Shown here piece after piece: positions 47,590 through 57,469 of a stretch of DNA of 64,000 bases. The position numbers were made by a program, and so were the translations under genes. Source of the stretch: Idiomarina loihiensis (GTDB lineage: Bacteria > Pseudomonadota > Gammaproteobacteria > Enterobacterales > Alteromonadaceae). Every line of letters begins with the position of its first letter. Within the stretch, counting starts at the first letter, position 1. The stretch covers positions 2,232,001-2,296,000 of the forward strand of contig NZ_CP074112.1 of the NCBI RefSeq assembly GCF_024584785.1. The letters are read 5' to 3'. A model generated the notes under the pieces. It worked only from the letters and a program-made list of their open reading frames with translations, did no database searches and was not told where the DNA came from.

Positions 47590-48348
47590 TTTGCCACTGT
47601 AAACACTTGGGCCCAACATAATTCCCAAGCTCTTGAGCCTCAGCTGCAGCAAATAGAAGCACATTTGCCAAATGAACTTGGCCCTGCGCAGCGCCTAATG
47701 GAATGTACTGAAAAAGCCGTGGCCCTCGAGCCAACTAATATGAAGTACCAACTAGCCGCGCTGAACTACTACTTGAATGCACCTTCTATTGTAGGCGGCG
47801 GCGAGACCAAGGCTCGGGCCAAGGCCGCTGATATAGCAACGCTCGACAACCTTCAAGGTACACTTGCGCAATTACGTGTAGTGAACGTTTTCGACGCTAA
47901 CAATTATACCGCTGCATTAACCCAGGCCATGACAAAACACCCGAATGAACCCCGACTCAAACTTCGTTTGGGGCTACAAAAGCAAGCAGAGGGAGATTAT
48001 GCAGGCGCTCACACCTTATTCAAACAAGCCGCTATGTTACAGGCAACCAGCGCACTCTCGGAGCATCCAGAAATTCGTGCAGCACAACTAAACGCTCGCT
48101 ATCAAGTGGCTAGAAATGCAGTGTTTAGCGGCATTGATGTGCAGGATGGAATTCAAAGTATGGAAGCATACATTCTTGCATTCGACAACGACTTAGAACT
48201 TCCAGAGCTTGCTTGGGCGCATGCTCGCATGGCTCAGCTCATGAAATTGGACAACAACGAAGCGGGTGTTGAAACACATCGCCAACTTGCACAGCAGCTT
48301 GGTCAGGAGAACGACAAAGCACTGTATGAATTGCTCGACCGCCTTTAA
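47590..48348 (+). pseudogene. TPR-repeat protein, 5' end missing
   Basis: The frame is open from 47590 after a stop, with no credible start before TTG 47665. It has TPR-like helices (APSIVGGGETKARAKAADI, RLKLRLGLQKQAEGDYAGAHTLFKQAA). The expected N-terminal signal and first repeats are absent, consistent with truncation at the island edge. Confidence 0.6.
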
Positions 48349-48647
48349 ATGCGCATTCAGAATTGCCGCAGGGCCAAGGAAAAGAGAGTATTTCAATTTG
48401 CGCTGTGATTCAGGGTCATTAAAAAATAGGTACTAGATGCTTGATTTGTATTGCATTGGTATTCGGTGGTGTAGGTATCTCCGTCTCGCTCATGAACCAC
48501 CGAAATAGCATCATTGACTGACGTTCAAGCAATTGCCACTGATAAAGGTTGCAAGAATATGAGCCAACCAATTGATTTAATGCATTTAATCTTCGAGTTG
48601 TCATTTGATGCAATTTGTAATTTGCATGAATTACGACTAGATTTTTA
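48349..48647. other. Intergenic, nothing recognised
   Basis: No convincing gene, hairpin or repeat is seen. Short frames on both strands lack starts with ribosome sites. Confidence 0.4.
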
Positions 48648-49211
48648 TTGTGGAGTTATACTTTCACCATAAAAATTAAAAGGAATTTCAGTAAAGTGAT
48701 TCAATATATTCATGAATTTGCATTATCAACTAAAAACCATCGAGTGCGTTTGAACCCGTCAGATGTGTTCAAATTAGGTACTTATGTATCATTCTTTGTG
48801 GTTTCATCTATAGTCTTTTCCGGTTCTACTTATGCCAAAGCAGTTTGCAGTACTCAAGTGATAGAGGAAGAAGGCTCCCCGACTCTCAGTCCTGGGCTGA
48901 TTGATGCAATGTATGAAGCAATTAGCACTAACACGTTCGATCTTGACGAACCTTATACTGTAATAAGTAAGAAACATTTCTGTACGGGTTTAGGTAAGTC
49001 TAATATAGGATCCGAAAGTGCTTTTGACACGTTTAACAATGTTCCAAATCCTGACCCAACACCGAAAGAAGGTGATAGGCAAACAGTCACACAGACTAGA
49101 GCCGATGGAACTAGGACGTGGAGTTATACTTATATAAATGGAGTTTGGGTATTGACTGGATACAAATACACTCCTACGCCTGATGCTGATAGTCTGCCAG
49201 ACGAGCCATAG
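48648..49211 (+). CDS. Exported hypothetical protein
   Basis: The long frame begins TTG 48648. A GTG at 48765 gives a cleaner signal peptide (FKLGTYVSFFVVSSIVFSGS, cleavage near TYA-KA) and may be the true start. The mature part has two Cys and a C-terminal beta-rich TRADGTRTWSYTYINGVW repeat-like segment. No family recognised. Confidence 0.45.
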   Translation: MWSYTFTIKIKRNFSKVIQYIHEFALSTKNHRVRLNPSDVFKLGTYVSFFVVSSIVFSGSTYAKAVCSTQVIEEEGSPTLSPGLIDAMYEAISTNTFDLDEPYTVISKKHFCTGLGKSNIGSESAFDTFNNVPNPDPTPKEGDRQTVTQTRADGTRTWSYTYINGVWVLTGYKYTPTPDADSLPDEP

Positions 49212-49522
49212 TGCATAGCTTTGACCGATATGCTTACTGCAACAATAATCCTTATAAGTACAAATATCGGGAAAAGCCTGAGTTTTGAGGTGGAAGATTT
49301 TCCACATGAAAATTGCCCGAGGTTGTCTCCTCTAAAATGCCAATTTCAACGAGCTGTTTGTTGAGCGTTTAGGGCAACGTCCTCTTCTTTAGAATCTCTC
49401 CAGTACTGCTTGCATACACGTTTCTTAGCGTATGCAAGACTTCAAGTGGCTACTCAACGTTACACTCAATGTAAGAAATGGCTTACACTGCGGGTATTTA
49501 ATGCCGCACGTGAGAATACGAC
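49212..49522. other. Intergenic with a type A-like hairpin
   Basis: GTGGAA-GA-TTTTCCAC near 49290 resembles the hairpin that opens the type A blocks, followed by similar AAAA-TTGCC text, but no tRNA end follows. Otherwise no gene. Confidence 0.4.
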
Positions 49523-50287
49523 ATGCACTACAGCGCTTTGCAATCGACTTACACTGGACCTGTACTCAAATCGGCCATCATCTCTTTCATTTCATGTTGC
49601 TTAATAATCTTCTCAGGTGAATTGCTTGCCGAACCAGTCAAAATGAGCACCAGCAAAATTTGTCATGACAGCTCGAGTGAATATTATTCACGAACGAAAA
49701 ACTTCACCGCTTTCGAAACAATCGAAGCTTGCTTAACCGCTGGTGGAAAGCTCCCCAAAGGAAGTCACAACCACAACAAGAATGGAGTTACTAAACCTGC
49801 AAATTCTATAACATCACAAAGTTACTCAAGGAGCGCTTTCGCGCACTGGACAGATGACGATGGTGATTGCTTAAACACTCGTCACGAGCTTTTACAAGAC
49901 TTATCAACTGGACCAGTGACAATGTCAGAAAATGGATGTCGGGTGCTTCGTGGACGTTGGAACGACCCATACTCGGGGAACGTACTTTTTGACTCATCGA
50001 AGATGGATATTGACCACCTTGTGCCACTGGCGTGGGCTTGGGAACATGGTGCGGATAAGTGGACAGATGCAGAACGAAAAAACTTCGCGAACGACCCCGT
50101 CAATCTCTTTGCAGTTACAGCTAGTCTTAATCGGAGTAAAGGCGCAAAAGGCCCTCGCGATTGGTTGCCTCCAAATAAAGAGTTTCGTTGTCAGTACGTT
50201 ACTCGATATCTGCGTGTAATGCTCAAGTATGATTTTAATGAATCAGCTCGCGACAACATTCGTGAGCTTCGGAAGCGCGTCTGCTAG
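49523..50287 (+). CDS. Exported HNH nuclease (DUF1524/GmrSD-type HNH)
   Basis: The 254-residue protein has a signal (ISFISCCLIIFSGELLA). The nuclease domain shows AHWTDDDGDCLNTRHELL, MDIDHLVPLAWAWEHGA, FANDPVNLFAVTASLNRSKG and WLPPNKEFRCQYV, the HNH pattern of this secreted family. Paired Cys fit a periplasmic or extracellular location. It is likely to degrade DNA for nutrients or competition. Confidence 0.82.
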   Translation: MHYSALQSTYTGPVLKSAIISFISCCLIIFSGELLAEPVKMSTSKICHDSSSEYYSRTKNFTAFETIEACLTAGGKLPKGSHNHNKNGVTKPANSITSQSYSRSAFAHWTDDDGDCLNTRHELLQDLSTGPVTMSENGCRVLRGRWNDPYSGNVLFDSSKMDIDHLVPLAWAWEHGADKWTDAERKNFANDPVNLFAVTASLNRSKGAKGPRDWLPPNKEFRCQYVTRYLRVMLKYDFNESARDNIRELRKRVC

Positions 50288-50307
50288 ATGCGTATCTAGC
50301 GCTCGAG

Positions 50308-50481
50308 TCAACCTGCAGCCGTGTATGCGGCACGAAGCCAAGCCTTAACCTCGTCGTCTACTTGGGCAGCATCGGTGAGCTTCACGATGTAATGACACAT
50401 TTTCCCACTACCCTGTGGCTCCAAACGCGGCGTATTATAGCCATGAAACAGGCTAGCAAATGCTCGTACCAGAAATTTGCC
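50308..50481 (-). pseudogene. DUF1801-like C-terminal fragment
   Basis: The minus strand reads GKFLVRAFASLFHGYNTPRL, GSGKMCHYIVKL and VDDEVKAWLRAAY, as in the tail of DUF1801 proteins. A TAG lies immediately upstream and no start exists. Confidence 0.4.
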
Positions 50482-50524
50482 GCACTAACTAAGCGTTGGT
50501 CGTTTTGTTTCATGGTTGTTATCG

Positions 50525-51121
50525 TCATAACCAGCCCTGTTGATGAGCGAAGCGTGCGGCCTCGACGCGATTATTTGCGTGTAATTTACTTATCGCCTCG
50601 GAGAGATAGTTGCGGGCAGTTCCCTCTGCAATAAACAATGCTTCTGCAATAGCTTGTGTGCTCATTCCCTGTCCTGCAAGGCGCAGTGCCTTGCGTTCTT
50701 TCTCCGTTAGTGGGTCCTGTTGGCCGAGTGCTTGCAGCAGTAATTCATTGCTTATTACTCGCGCTCCCGCACAGACCTTGTGAAGTGAATCAATGAGTGT
50801 AGCAATCGGAGCATCTTTGAGTAAGAAGCCGCTCACTCCAGCATCAACGGCACGTTTGATATAACCCGCGCGATTAAACGTCGTAATAATGACGGTTTTG
50901 AGTGCTGGCTGATGCTGCTGTACCCACTGCAGAAGCTCAAGCCCAGAAAGATGAGGCATTTCGATGTCGGTCAAGAGTATGTCGTAGTGCTCCTGTTGCA
51001 GTTGTTGCTGCGCTGCTGCACCGTCGACCGCCTCATCAACCTCGTAGTCTGCCTCTAAACGAAGCAAGCTAGCTAACGCGGTGCGCACCATCGTTTGGTC
51101 TTCGGCAAGCAAAATTTTCAT
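50525..51121 (-). CDS. NarL/LuxR-type response regulator
   Basis: The 198-residue protein has a receiver domain (phospho-acceptor Asp 52 in LLTDIEMP; Lys in LLKDAP) and a C-terminal LuxR HTH (LTEKERKALRLAGQGMSTQAIAEAL). Its ATG overlaps the kinase stop. It is the partner of the kinase upstream and probably controls the divergent ABC exporter. Confidence 0.9.
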   Translation of the reverse strand: MKILLAEDQTMVRTALASLLRLEADYEVDEAVDGAAAQQQLQQEHYDILLTDIEMPHLSGLELLQWVQQHQPALKTVIITTFNRAGYIKRAVDAGVSGFLLKDAPIATLIDSLHKVCAGARVISNELLLQALGQQDPLTEKERKALRLAGQGMSTQAIAEALFIAEGTARNYLSEAISKLHANNRVEAARFAHQQGWL

Positions 51122-52233
51122 GTCGTTGCTCCGGTTACTTTGAGTATTTCATGCTTCGGCAACTGCAGGGCGACGGCACAGCCCCGTGCGGTGAAAACTT
51201 CGACGGAGCCGCCCAGCTCTTGTATTCGTTGTTGTACTCCCAACAGACCGTTACCTCTTTGAACTTCTGCATGATTACCGTCGTCGCTTACTTGCACCCG
51301 ATAGACGTCGGCACTTTCGTCAAAATGAATAGTGCAGAGCTGGCCTGAGCTATGACGAATCACATTTGTAACTAATTCGGTTATGGCGAGCACTAGGGCT
51401 GTTTCACGCGCTGCATCAAACAGCGGTGGCTTACCTAAGATATCGGTGCGAAAACCGGCATCCTGTAAGCGCTGTTCTAGCCGCTTCAGTTCAAGCGCTA
51501 GTCCACGATGTTTATAACCTGACACGCTTTGCCGCACTTGCGACAAGCTAATACGAGCTATTTCGCTGAGCTCCTGTAGCTGTTGCGCAGCGGCATCGTA
51601 TTGCTGTTTACCAAGTTGCGCTTTGGCTAAATCAGATTTCAATACAATACTCGAAAGTGTATGCCCCAAGATATCGTGTAAGTCGCGGGCGATGCGCTCG
51701 CGCTCAACACTCGTTGCGAGGCGTTCGATTTCTTCGGCACTGCGGCGTTCTGCGGCGGCGTGGCGTTGCCGCAAGCGTTCAACTCGGCCAAAGATCGCAA
51801 CGGTTACCACAATAACGGTACCGTAATGGAAAAACAGATCCCAATGCGTACCCACACCCCACTGAAATACTGCGAGGGTAGCGATGACACCAAGCACGGC
51901 GGTTAAGGCATAGGGCCAACGATAGGCAAAGCCCACAAAAAAGCCGACGTAGCTGAATAAGGCAACGGAGCCGGGGTTCCAAGGCGTTACCACACAGGCA
52001 ATAGCGAACATACCCAGAATCGGCCAAAGCATGCGTTGGTAAGGCAAATAGAAGCAATAAAAGTACAGAGCGACAAATACCAACATGGCGAGCGAAAGCA
52101 ACACGATTTCGCTGACCGTATAGGGGAATAGCACCATCGGTAGGATGTAAAAACCTAAGTTAAATAGATAGACCCAAGCATGTTTCGCTTCTTCGTTAGA
52201 GGCCTTTTGTTTGGTTTTTTCGTTGATCATCAT
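51118..52233 (-). CDS. Sensor histidine kinase, DesK-like (HisKA_3)
   Basis: The 371-residue kinase has about five N-terminal membrane helices (residues 20-160), then ERERIARDLHDILGHTLSSIV with the phosphorylated His, and an ATPase domain (ELVTNVIRHS, GNGLLGVQQRI). The short loops suggest it senses membrane state. It is transcribed away from the ABC exporter genes. Confidence 0.9.
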   Translation of the reverse strand: MMINEKTKQKASNEEAKHAWVYLFNLGFYILPMVLFPYTVSEIVLLSLAMLVFVALYFYCFYLPYQRMLWPILGMFAIACVVTPWNPGSVALFSYVGFFVGFAYRWPYALTAVLGVIATLAVFQWGVGTHWDLFFHYGTVIVVTVAIFGRVERLRQRHAAAERRSAEEIERLATSVERERIARDLHDILGHTLSSIVLKSDLAKAQLGKQQYDAAAQQLQELSEIARISLSQVRQSVSGYKHRGLALELKRLEQRLQDAGFRTDILGKPPLFDAARETALVLAITELVTNVIRHSSGQLCTIHFDESADVYRVQVSDDGNHAEVQRGNGLLGVQQRIQELGGSVEVFTARGCAVALQLPKHEILKVTGATT

Positions 52234-52385
52234 CTGCTTCTTTGGCTCGAAGTTACCTCATTATGGCCATTGCTAGCCCATTCGGCTAGTGACATTTGTC
52301 ACCTTCAATTGCTGACAAAAACGACTGTCGCGCGAACTCCTGTCTCCCTAAACTTGGCTCTAACATTATTTACTGGAGATCGCCC

Positions 52386-53111
52386 ATGGCAGTCGCACAC
52401 TTATCTATTCACGGCTTAAGCAAAAGCTATGGCCAGCATCGCGCGCTTTGCGATGTAAACCTCACCGCCTATAGCGGCGAGGTTCTTGCAATACTTGGCA
52501 AAAATGGTGCAGGTAAAACGTCACTCATCAATAGCGTGCTTGGCATCCACTCCTATCAAGCAGAGCAACTTGAATTATTTGGTCAACCCATATTGAACCA
52601 ACATCGTTCGTTAGCAGTACGACAGCGCTTAGGCGTTATGATGCAACTCGGTACACTGGCAGCCAATCTAACTGTCTACGAGCAGTTGGACCTGTTTTGT
52701 AGCTATTACCAAAACGGTTTTCAGGTTGGTGAGCTCATAAACAAATTGAATCTTAGCAGTATCGCCAAGCAACGCTTTGGCAAACTTTCTGGCGGCCAGC
52801 GCCAGCAAGTCCTTTTCGCCCTCGCCGTGGCTGGTAAGCCCCACTTACTGTTTCTGGATGAACCGACGGTGGGCATGGATGTCGAGGCGCGTCATGCGCT
52901 CTGGCAGCATATTCAAGACTACCGCTCTGCGGGCACGGCTATTGTACTGACCACCCACTACATCGAGGAAGCCGAGCGCTTGGCCGACCGTGTTGCGATG
53001 TTGCGAGAGGGAAGAGTCATCGCTGCAGGCACTTTGTCCGAGGTGATCGCTGATCATGGTTCACTCGAGCAAGCCTACCTAGTCAACATGCAGGAGCAGC
53101 GCTATGTTTAA
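52386..53111 (+). CDS. ABC exporter ATP-binding protein
   Basis: It starts MAVAHLSIHGLSKSYG at 52386 with GGAG upstream. An in-frame ATG at 52296 is unlikely. Walker A is LGKNGAGKTSL, signature KLSGGQRQQ, Walker B LLFLDEPTVGMD. It resembles DrrA-type exporters and overlaps the permease gene by 8 nt. Confidence 0.9.
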   Translation: MAVAHLSIHGLSKSYGQHRALCDVNLTAYSGEVLAILGKNGAGKTSLINSVLGIHSYQAEQLELFGQPILNQHRSLAVRQRLGVMMQLGTLAANLTVYEQLDLFCSYYQNGFQVGELINKLNLSSIAKQRFGKLSGGQRQQVLFALAVAGKPHLLFLDEPTVGMDVEARHALWQHIQDYRSAGTAIVLTTHYIEEAERLADRVAMLREGRVIAAGTLSEVIADHGSLEQAYLVNMQEQRYV

Positions 53112-53841
53112 TGCGAATTTATACGTTAAAGAAGCTGGCTATGATTTACTAAGTCTATGGCGTACACCCGCGTTCTTTTTGCCGGCTATTTTATTTCCAG
53201 TCACTTTTTATATCTTTTTTGGTATCGTTTTTAATTTTAGCTCAGGCAGTAGCAAGTACATGCTCGTTTCTTATGCCTGTTTCGGTATGATGGGGCCGGC
53301 TATGTTCAACTATGCGACCGCAGTCGCCAGTGACCGCGCCCATGGCTGGCTTACGTTGAAGCGCGTTGCGCCTATGCCCTTTAACGCTTACGTAGCAGCT
53401 AAGTATGTCAGTAGCTTGGTCTTCGCCTTGTGCATTGCCTTAATCCTATTTGTCACCGGTGGCTTATTCGCGGGAGTTGAACTCTATACCTGGCAATGGT
53501 TAGCGCTGTTGCTGGTATTGCTAATCGGTACCCTTCCCTTTGCCCTTATCGGCTTATTGCTGGGCCTATGCTTGTCCGACAAAAGCGCTCCCGCTGTGGT
53601 CAACTTGGTTTATTTACCTATGGCCTTCTTATCCGGCTTGTGGGTGCCCATTCAATTCTTACCGGAAGCCGTGCAATACATCGCCTATGGCCTGCCCGCT
53701 TACCACTATGCGCAGTTGGCACATGCTGTGATTGGCACGAGTCAGGGCCATAGCATTTGGCTGCACTTGGCTGCACTTGTCGGCTTTTCCCTGTTACTTG
53801 TTCTGCTTGTACGCTGGCGTTATCAGCGCCTTTCGCACTAA
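53104..53841 (+). CDS. ABC-2 type permease
   Basis: The 245-residue protein has six membrane segments and the ABC-2 region (VNLVYLPMAFLSGLWVPIQFLPEAV). It pairs with the ATPase just upstream. With the divergent DesKR-like system it forms a common envelope-stress exporter arrangement. Substrate unknown. Confidence 0.88.
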   Translation: MFNANLYVKEAGYDLLSLWRTPAFFLPAILFPVTFYIFFGIVFNFSSGSSKYMLVSYACFGMMGPAMFNYATAVASDRAHGWLTLKRVAPMPFNAYVAAKYVSSLVFALCIALILFVTGGLFAGVELYTWQWLALLLVLLIGTLPFALIGLLLGLCLSDKSAPAVVNLVYLPMAFLSGLWVPIQFLPEAVQYIAYGLPAYHYAQLAHAVIGTSQGHSIWLHLAALVGFSLLLVLLVRWRYQRLSH

Positions 53842-53846
53842 TTTGA

Positions 53847-55121
53847 ATGAGCCTGTTACCTATGAAAAAGATACTTCTATTACTTGCCGCTGTTGTTGCT
53901 GTACTGGCTATCGTATTGAATTTACCAACTCCGAAAACTGCTGACGTGGCGAACGACAACAGCTTCGTGATCGGTCCGGTGAAGATTTTTGACGGCGAAA
54001 AATGGCGCGCTGAAAAATTCGTGGTTGTGCATGAAGGCTGGATCACTGAGCTCTCGATGCAACGACCTGACCTTGACTTACCCTACCGTGAAACCCAAGG
54101 CCAAGTGCTGATGCCCGGCTTAATCGACGCACATGTGCACGTCTGGGGCGATGCCCTGAAGCAAAGTCTGAACTTTGGCGTGACCACCGTGATCGATATG
54201 TTCGGTGACCCTAGCTTTTTGCAGCAGCATAAAGCGGCACGAGCGGAAACCCGACAAGCTAAACATGCTGATATCTTTGGTGCTGGCTACTTAGTCACTG
54301 CACCTAACGGCCATGGCACGCAATACGGTATTCCCGTACCGACTTTAAGTGAACCTTCCGCAGCCCCCAAAGCTGTTGCAAAACGTCTCGACAGTGGCTC
54401 TGATTTTATCAAAATCGTCTACACCCATGCTGGTGCCGCTTATCAACATGCGCCGTCAATTTCGTATACGGAACTGGAAGCCACCATTAAGGCAGCCCAT
54501 CAAGCGCAGCATCTAGCGGTAGTGCATGTTGCCGATCACGCTTCAGCGATGGACGCAGTCAAAGCGGGTGCAGACGGCCTGGTGCATGGTTTCTTTGACC
54601 GCCCCGCGAACGATGAGCTGGTGCAACTGATGCGCAGCAACGGGACTTTTATCATCCCAACCATGGCGCTGTATGAGGGTATGCTGCGAGGTGAGTTAAA
54701 CGAAACGCTGTTAACCGCAGAAAACCTCAAGCTTCCAGCGAGCGCACAGACCAGCCTCAATCAGTCATTTGGCAATACTGCTTTTCCTGCACACTTTTAT
54801 GAAAATCTACTACTCACCACCGAGCGTCTCTATCAAGCAGGAGTGCCGATTTTAGCTGGCAGCGACGCACCGAATCCAGGTACCGCTCACGGTTGGTCAT
54901 TGCTCGCTGAACTGGAAATGTTGCAGCGTGTTGGCTTACCACTCGAATCAGTGATGCACGCAGCAACCGCCGCGCCAGCAAAGGCCTTTGCGCTGCCTCA
55001 TCAAGGGCGCATTGCCGTGGGTATGAAAGCTGACCTACTCCTAGTTGATACCAGTGCTACAACGAACTTGCCGGCACTATTCCATCCACTAGCGATTTGG
55101 AAGAATGGCTTTGCACTCTGA
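53847..55121 (+). CDS. Exported amidohydrolase
   Basis: A 424-residue metal-dependent hydrolase. N-terminal membrane/signal segment (KKILLLLAAVVAVLAIVL), then MPGLIDAHVHVWGD (metal-binding HxH), FIKIVYTHAG, AVVHVADHASAMDA, LAGSDAPNPG. ATG 53862 is an alternative start. It lies 5 nt after the permease gene, perhaps in the same operon. Substrate unknown. Confidence 0.82.
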   Translation: MSLLPMKKILLLLAAVVAVLAIVLNLPTPKTADVANDNSFVIGPVKIFDGEKWRAEKFVVVHEGWITELSMQRPDLDLPYRETQGQVLMPGLIDAHVHVWGDALKQSLNFGVTTVIDMFGDPSFLQQHKAARAETRQAKHADIFGAGYLVTAPNGHGTQYGIPVPTLSEPSAAPKAVAKRLDSGSDFIKIVYTHAGAAYQHAPSISYTELEATIKAAHQAQHLAVVHVADHASAMDAVKAGADGLVHGFFDRPANDELVQLMRSNGTFIIPTMALYEGMLRGELNETLLTAENLKLPASAQTSLNQSFGNTAFPAHFYENLLLTTERLYQAGVPILAGSDAPNPGTAHGWSLLAELEMLQRVGLPLESVMHAATAAPAKAFALPHQGRIAVGMKADLLLVDTSATTNLPALFHPLAIWKNGFAL

Positions 55122-55147
55122 AACAACAGTGGCCAAGATTAGTTGGC

Positions 55148-56275
55148 TACTCCCCCCCACGAGCGTGGGGAAGACATTCCATTTCACGGACTTTTAGGCG
55201 CTCATTCGGAAACACCCCCACGAGCGTGGGGAAGACAAAACGCCAGTATTCGACATTGACGGGGTTCTGGAAACACCCCCACGAGCGTGGGGAAGACGAT
55301 GTGAAGCGTGGTATGACTGCGATCCACAAGGAAACACCCCCACGAGCGTGGGGAAGACGGCGACAGGTTCTAAGTTCTCAACTCCCGCAAAGAAACACCC
55401 CCACGAGCGTGGGGAAGACTTAAGGTGTCTTTTTTAAAACCTGATAAACCTGGAAACACCCCCACGAGCGTGGGGAAGACATCAAGATCAGGGGTTAATC
55501 GTATGGTTCTAGTGAAACACCCCCACGAGCGTGGGGAAGACGAGCCGATGAGCCAAGACCGCTTAGAGAAGTTAGAAACACCCCCACGAGCGTGGGGAAG
55601 ACGTGTACGTCGTACAGAGTAACCACAATAGCGCGGAAACACCCCCACGAGCGTGGGGAAGACCACAGGATAAAACCCTACCTTTACTCGCTTGCAGAAA
55701 CACCCCCACGAGCGTGGGGAAGACGATGTATAATGCGCCCATCTTCTTTTACTCGAAGAAACACCCCCACGAGCGTGGGGAAGACCCAGGCAGCAGCTGC
55801 CGCGCCTGCCCAATCGATAGAAACACCCCCACGAGCGTGGGGAAGACCGAGTTACCAGATTATCGCATCGCTAAGCGACGGAAACACCCCCACGAGCGTG
55901 GGGAAGACAACACTGATTTTGTCGTGAAAGGTGGTGCGTTGGAAACACCCCCACGAGCGTGGGGAAGACCTGCCTTTCGTCATGACTGACGGGCTTTACG
56001 GAGAAACACCCCCACGAGCGTGGGGAAGACTGACGCGCGGTAAGCAGCCACGTCGTGTTAAGAGAAACACCCCCACGAGCGTGGGGAAGACACGATGAGT
56101 TTTGCAACACCATACGGTACTTTAGAAACACCCCCACGAGCGTGGGGAAGACTCAGTTATTATATACAGAGGTGTTTCATGAATAGAAACACCCCCACGA
56201 GCGTGGGGAAGACCATGGCTGCTGCGGAAGCTGTAACGAGTGATGCGGAAACACCCCCACGAGCGTGGGGAAGAC
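55148..56275 (-). CRISPR. Type I-E CRISPR array, 19 repeats and 18 spacers
   Basis: Repeats are 28 nt with the stem CCCCACGAGCGTGGGG, at a 61-bp period (62 twice, giving 34-nt spacers at 55786 and 56214; the others are 33). Read on the minus strand each repeat ends GTGTTTC, the usual 8-nt handle side of I-E repeats, and the base before it is mostly a pyrimidine. The low-coordinate repeat (55148) is degenerate, marking the trailer end. The leader side faces cas2. All other repeats look identical. Confidence 0.97.
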
Positions 56276-56322
56276 ACCAACATATTGTGAAAGAACCAAT
56301 CCCAAAACACAACACTTTGCCT
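56276..56322 (-). promoter_or_regulatory. CRISPR leader between cas2 and the array
   Basis: Only 47 bp separates the cas2 stop from the first repeat. It is AT-rich. The leader and its promoter probably extend back into the end of cas2. Confidence 0.55.
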
Positions 56323-56610
56323 TTATGGTTGTTTTAGGGTTTCAATAACTAGTTGTAATCCGCTGATCTCAATCAATGACTTACGAGTTGGCCCAATAGT
56401 ATAAACTTCATAACCAGGGGGGCCTGGTAGCGAGCGAAATATGACTACACCAGCCTCTGGCGGACAATGCTTGTAAAGATAATCGACGACTGTTTTGGCT
56501 ACCGAGTCTTTGATACCTGACACGAATACATTTGCTCGTGGTTCGACAAACCAAAGTTTCATTCGGCCTCTTACCGCTGGGGGTAAATCATTTGCGAAAA
56601 CCACGAGCAC
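56323..56610 (-). CDS. cas2: Cas2, type I-E
   Basis: The 95-residue adaptation protein has the I-E form NDLPPAVRGRMKLWFVEPRANVFV. It overlaps cas1 by 23 nt. With Cas1 it inserts new spacers at the leader end. Confidence 0.95.
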   Translation of the reverse strand: MLVVFANDLPPAVRGRMKLWFVEPRANVFVSGIKDSVAKTVVDYLYKHCPPEAGVVIFRSLPGPPGYEVYTIGPTRKSLIEISGLQLVIETLKQP

Positions 56611-57469
56611 GGCTCACTCCTAGCATATCTGGAACATCTACAGCTAACTTGGCAAGTAAATCCATTTCAATCACACGATTTCTAAAGCTTTCCGATACTT
56701 TATGCTTGTTATAGCGCCCGGCCATTTCTCGGGTTAGGCTAAAGGCCAAATCAATACACAAGTGCTCTTTATACAAGTCGGCAAGGTCATAGATAAAAGG
56801 TAAAGGGCTGCCTGAATGAATAAAGCCAATGTGAGGCGAATAACCCATACTGTGCACTGCTGAGCATAAAATGCCGTATAAAGCAGCATTGGCAGAAGTT
56901 AAAACTTGATTGGTAACATCACTCGTTTCAAATTTCCCCGGCACAAATTTCCGCCCTTTCCACCCCACTTGATATTCCTCAGCTTTGGATTGATATAGGG
57001 CTCTGACTCTATGCCCTTCCATCCCCATCATTTCTTTCAAGTTTTTACCATCAAGATCTGCCGTGGGAAAGCGACGAGCAAACATTCGCCTGGCTACTTC
57101 TAATGATTTTTGTGGATGACTAGCTATTTCTATTTGTTGTTTGAGATTTCGAGTATCTGCGGTTGGCAAAAACCCTGCCGCGTAGAACAATAAGCTATCT
57201 TCACCAACCCAACAAACGGAACAATTTGCTGCTGTGGCAGTTTTTACAGCATCATGCGTAATGCTAGTGCCAGGCCCCAGCAGCAATGTATTGAGCGTTG
57301 CAACAGGTAACGGTACAACATTATTCTCCGCATCAATCCATTTAATGCTGCTGTCGTCAATTTCTAGCCTCCCCCTCTCCAAATATAAAAACGGATATTT
57401 ATCCTTCACTTGAGGTAAGGAGTCTCTAGTAACTTTTACGAACAAACGCTGACCGGTCGCCATACTCAA
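56588..57469 (-). CDS. cas1: Cas1 integrase, type I-E
   Basis: A 293-residue spacer integrase. Metal ligands are seen in GMEGHRVRALY (Glu), HIGFIHSGSPLP (His) and FIYDLADLYKEH (Asp). The start overlaps the cas5 stop (ATGA). Full length. Confidence 0.96.
   Translation of the reverse strand: MSMATGQRLFVKVTRDSLPQVKDKYPFLYLERGRLEIDDSSIKWIDAENNVVPLPVATLNTLLLGPGTSITHDAVKTATAANCSVCWVGEDSLLFYAAGFLPTADTRNLKQQIEIASHPQKSLEVARRMFARRFPTADLDGKNLKEMMGMEGHRVRALYQSKAEEYQVGWKGRKFVPGKFETSDVTNQVLTSANAALYGILCSAVHSMGYSPHIGFIHSGSPLPFIYDLADLYKEHLCIDLAFSLTREMAGRYNKHKVSESFRNRVIEMDLLAKLAVDVPDMLGVSRARGFRK

Noticed and set aside
48419-48613. Minus-strand 64-residue frame between TPR remnant and exported protein
   Set aside because: No ribosome site, no family and low-complexity composition; most likely chance.
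55097-56337. Proline/arginine-rich repeat proteins over the CRISPR array on both strands
   Set aside because: They are translations of the CRISPR repeat, with a periodic pattern from the 61-bp unit.
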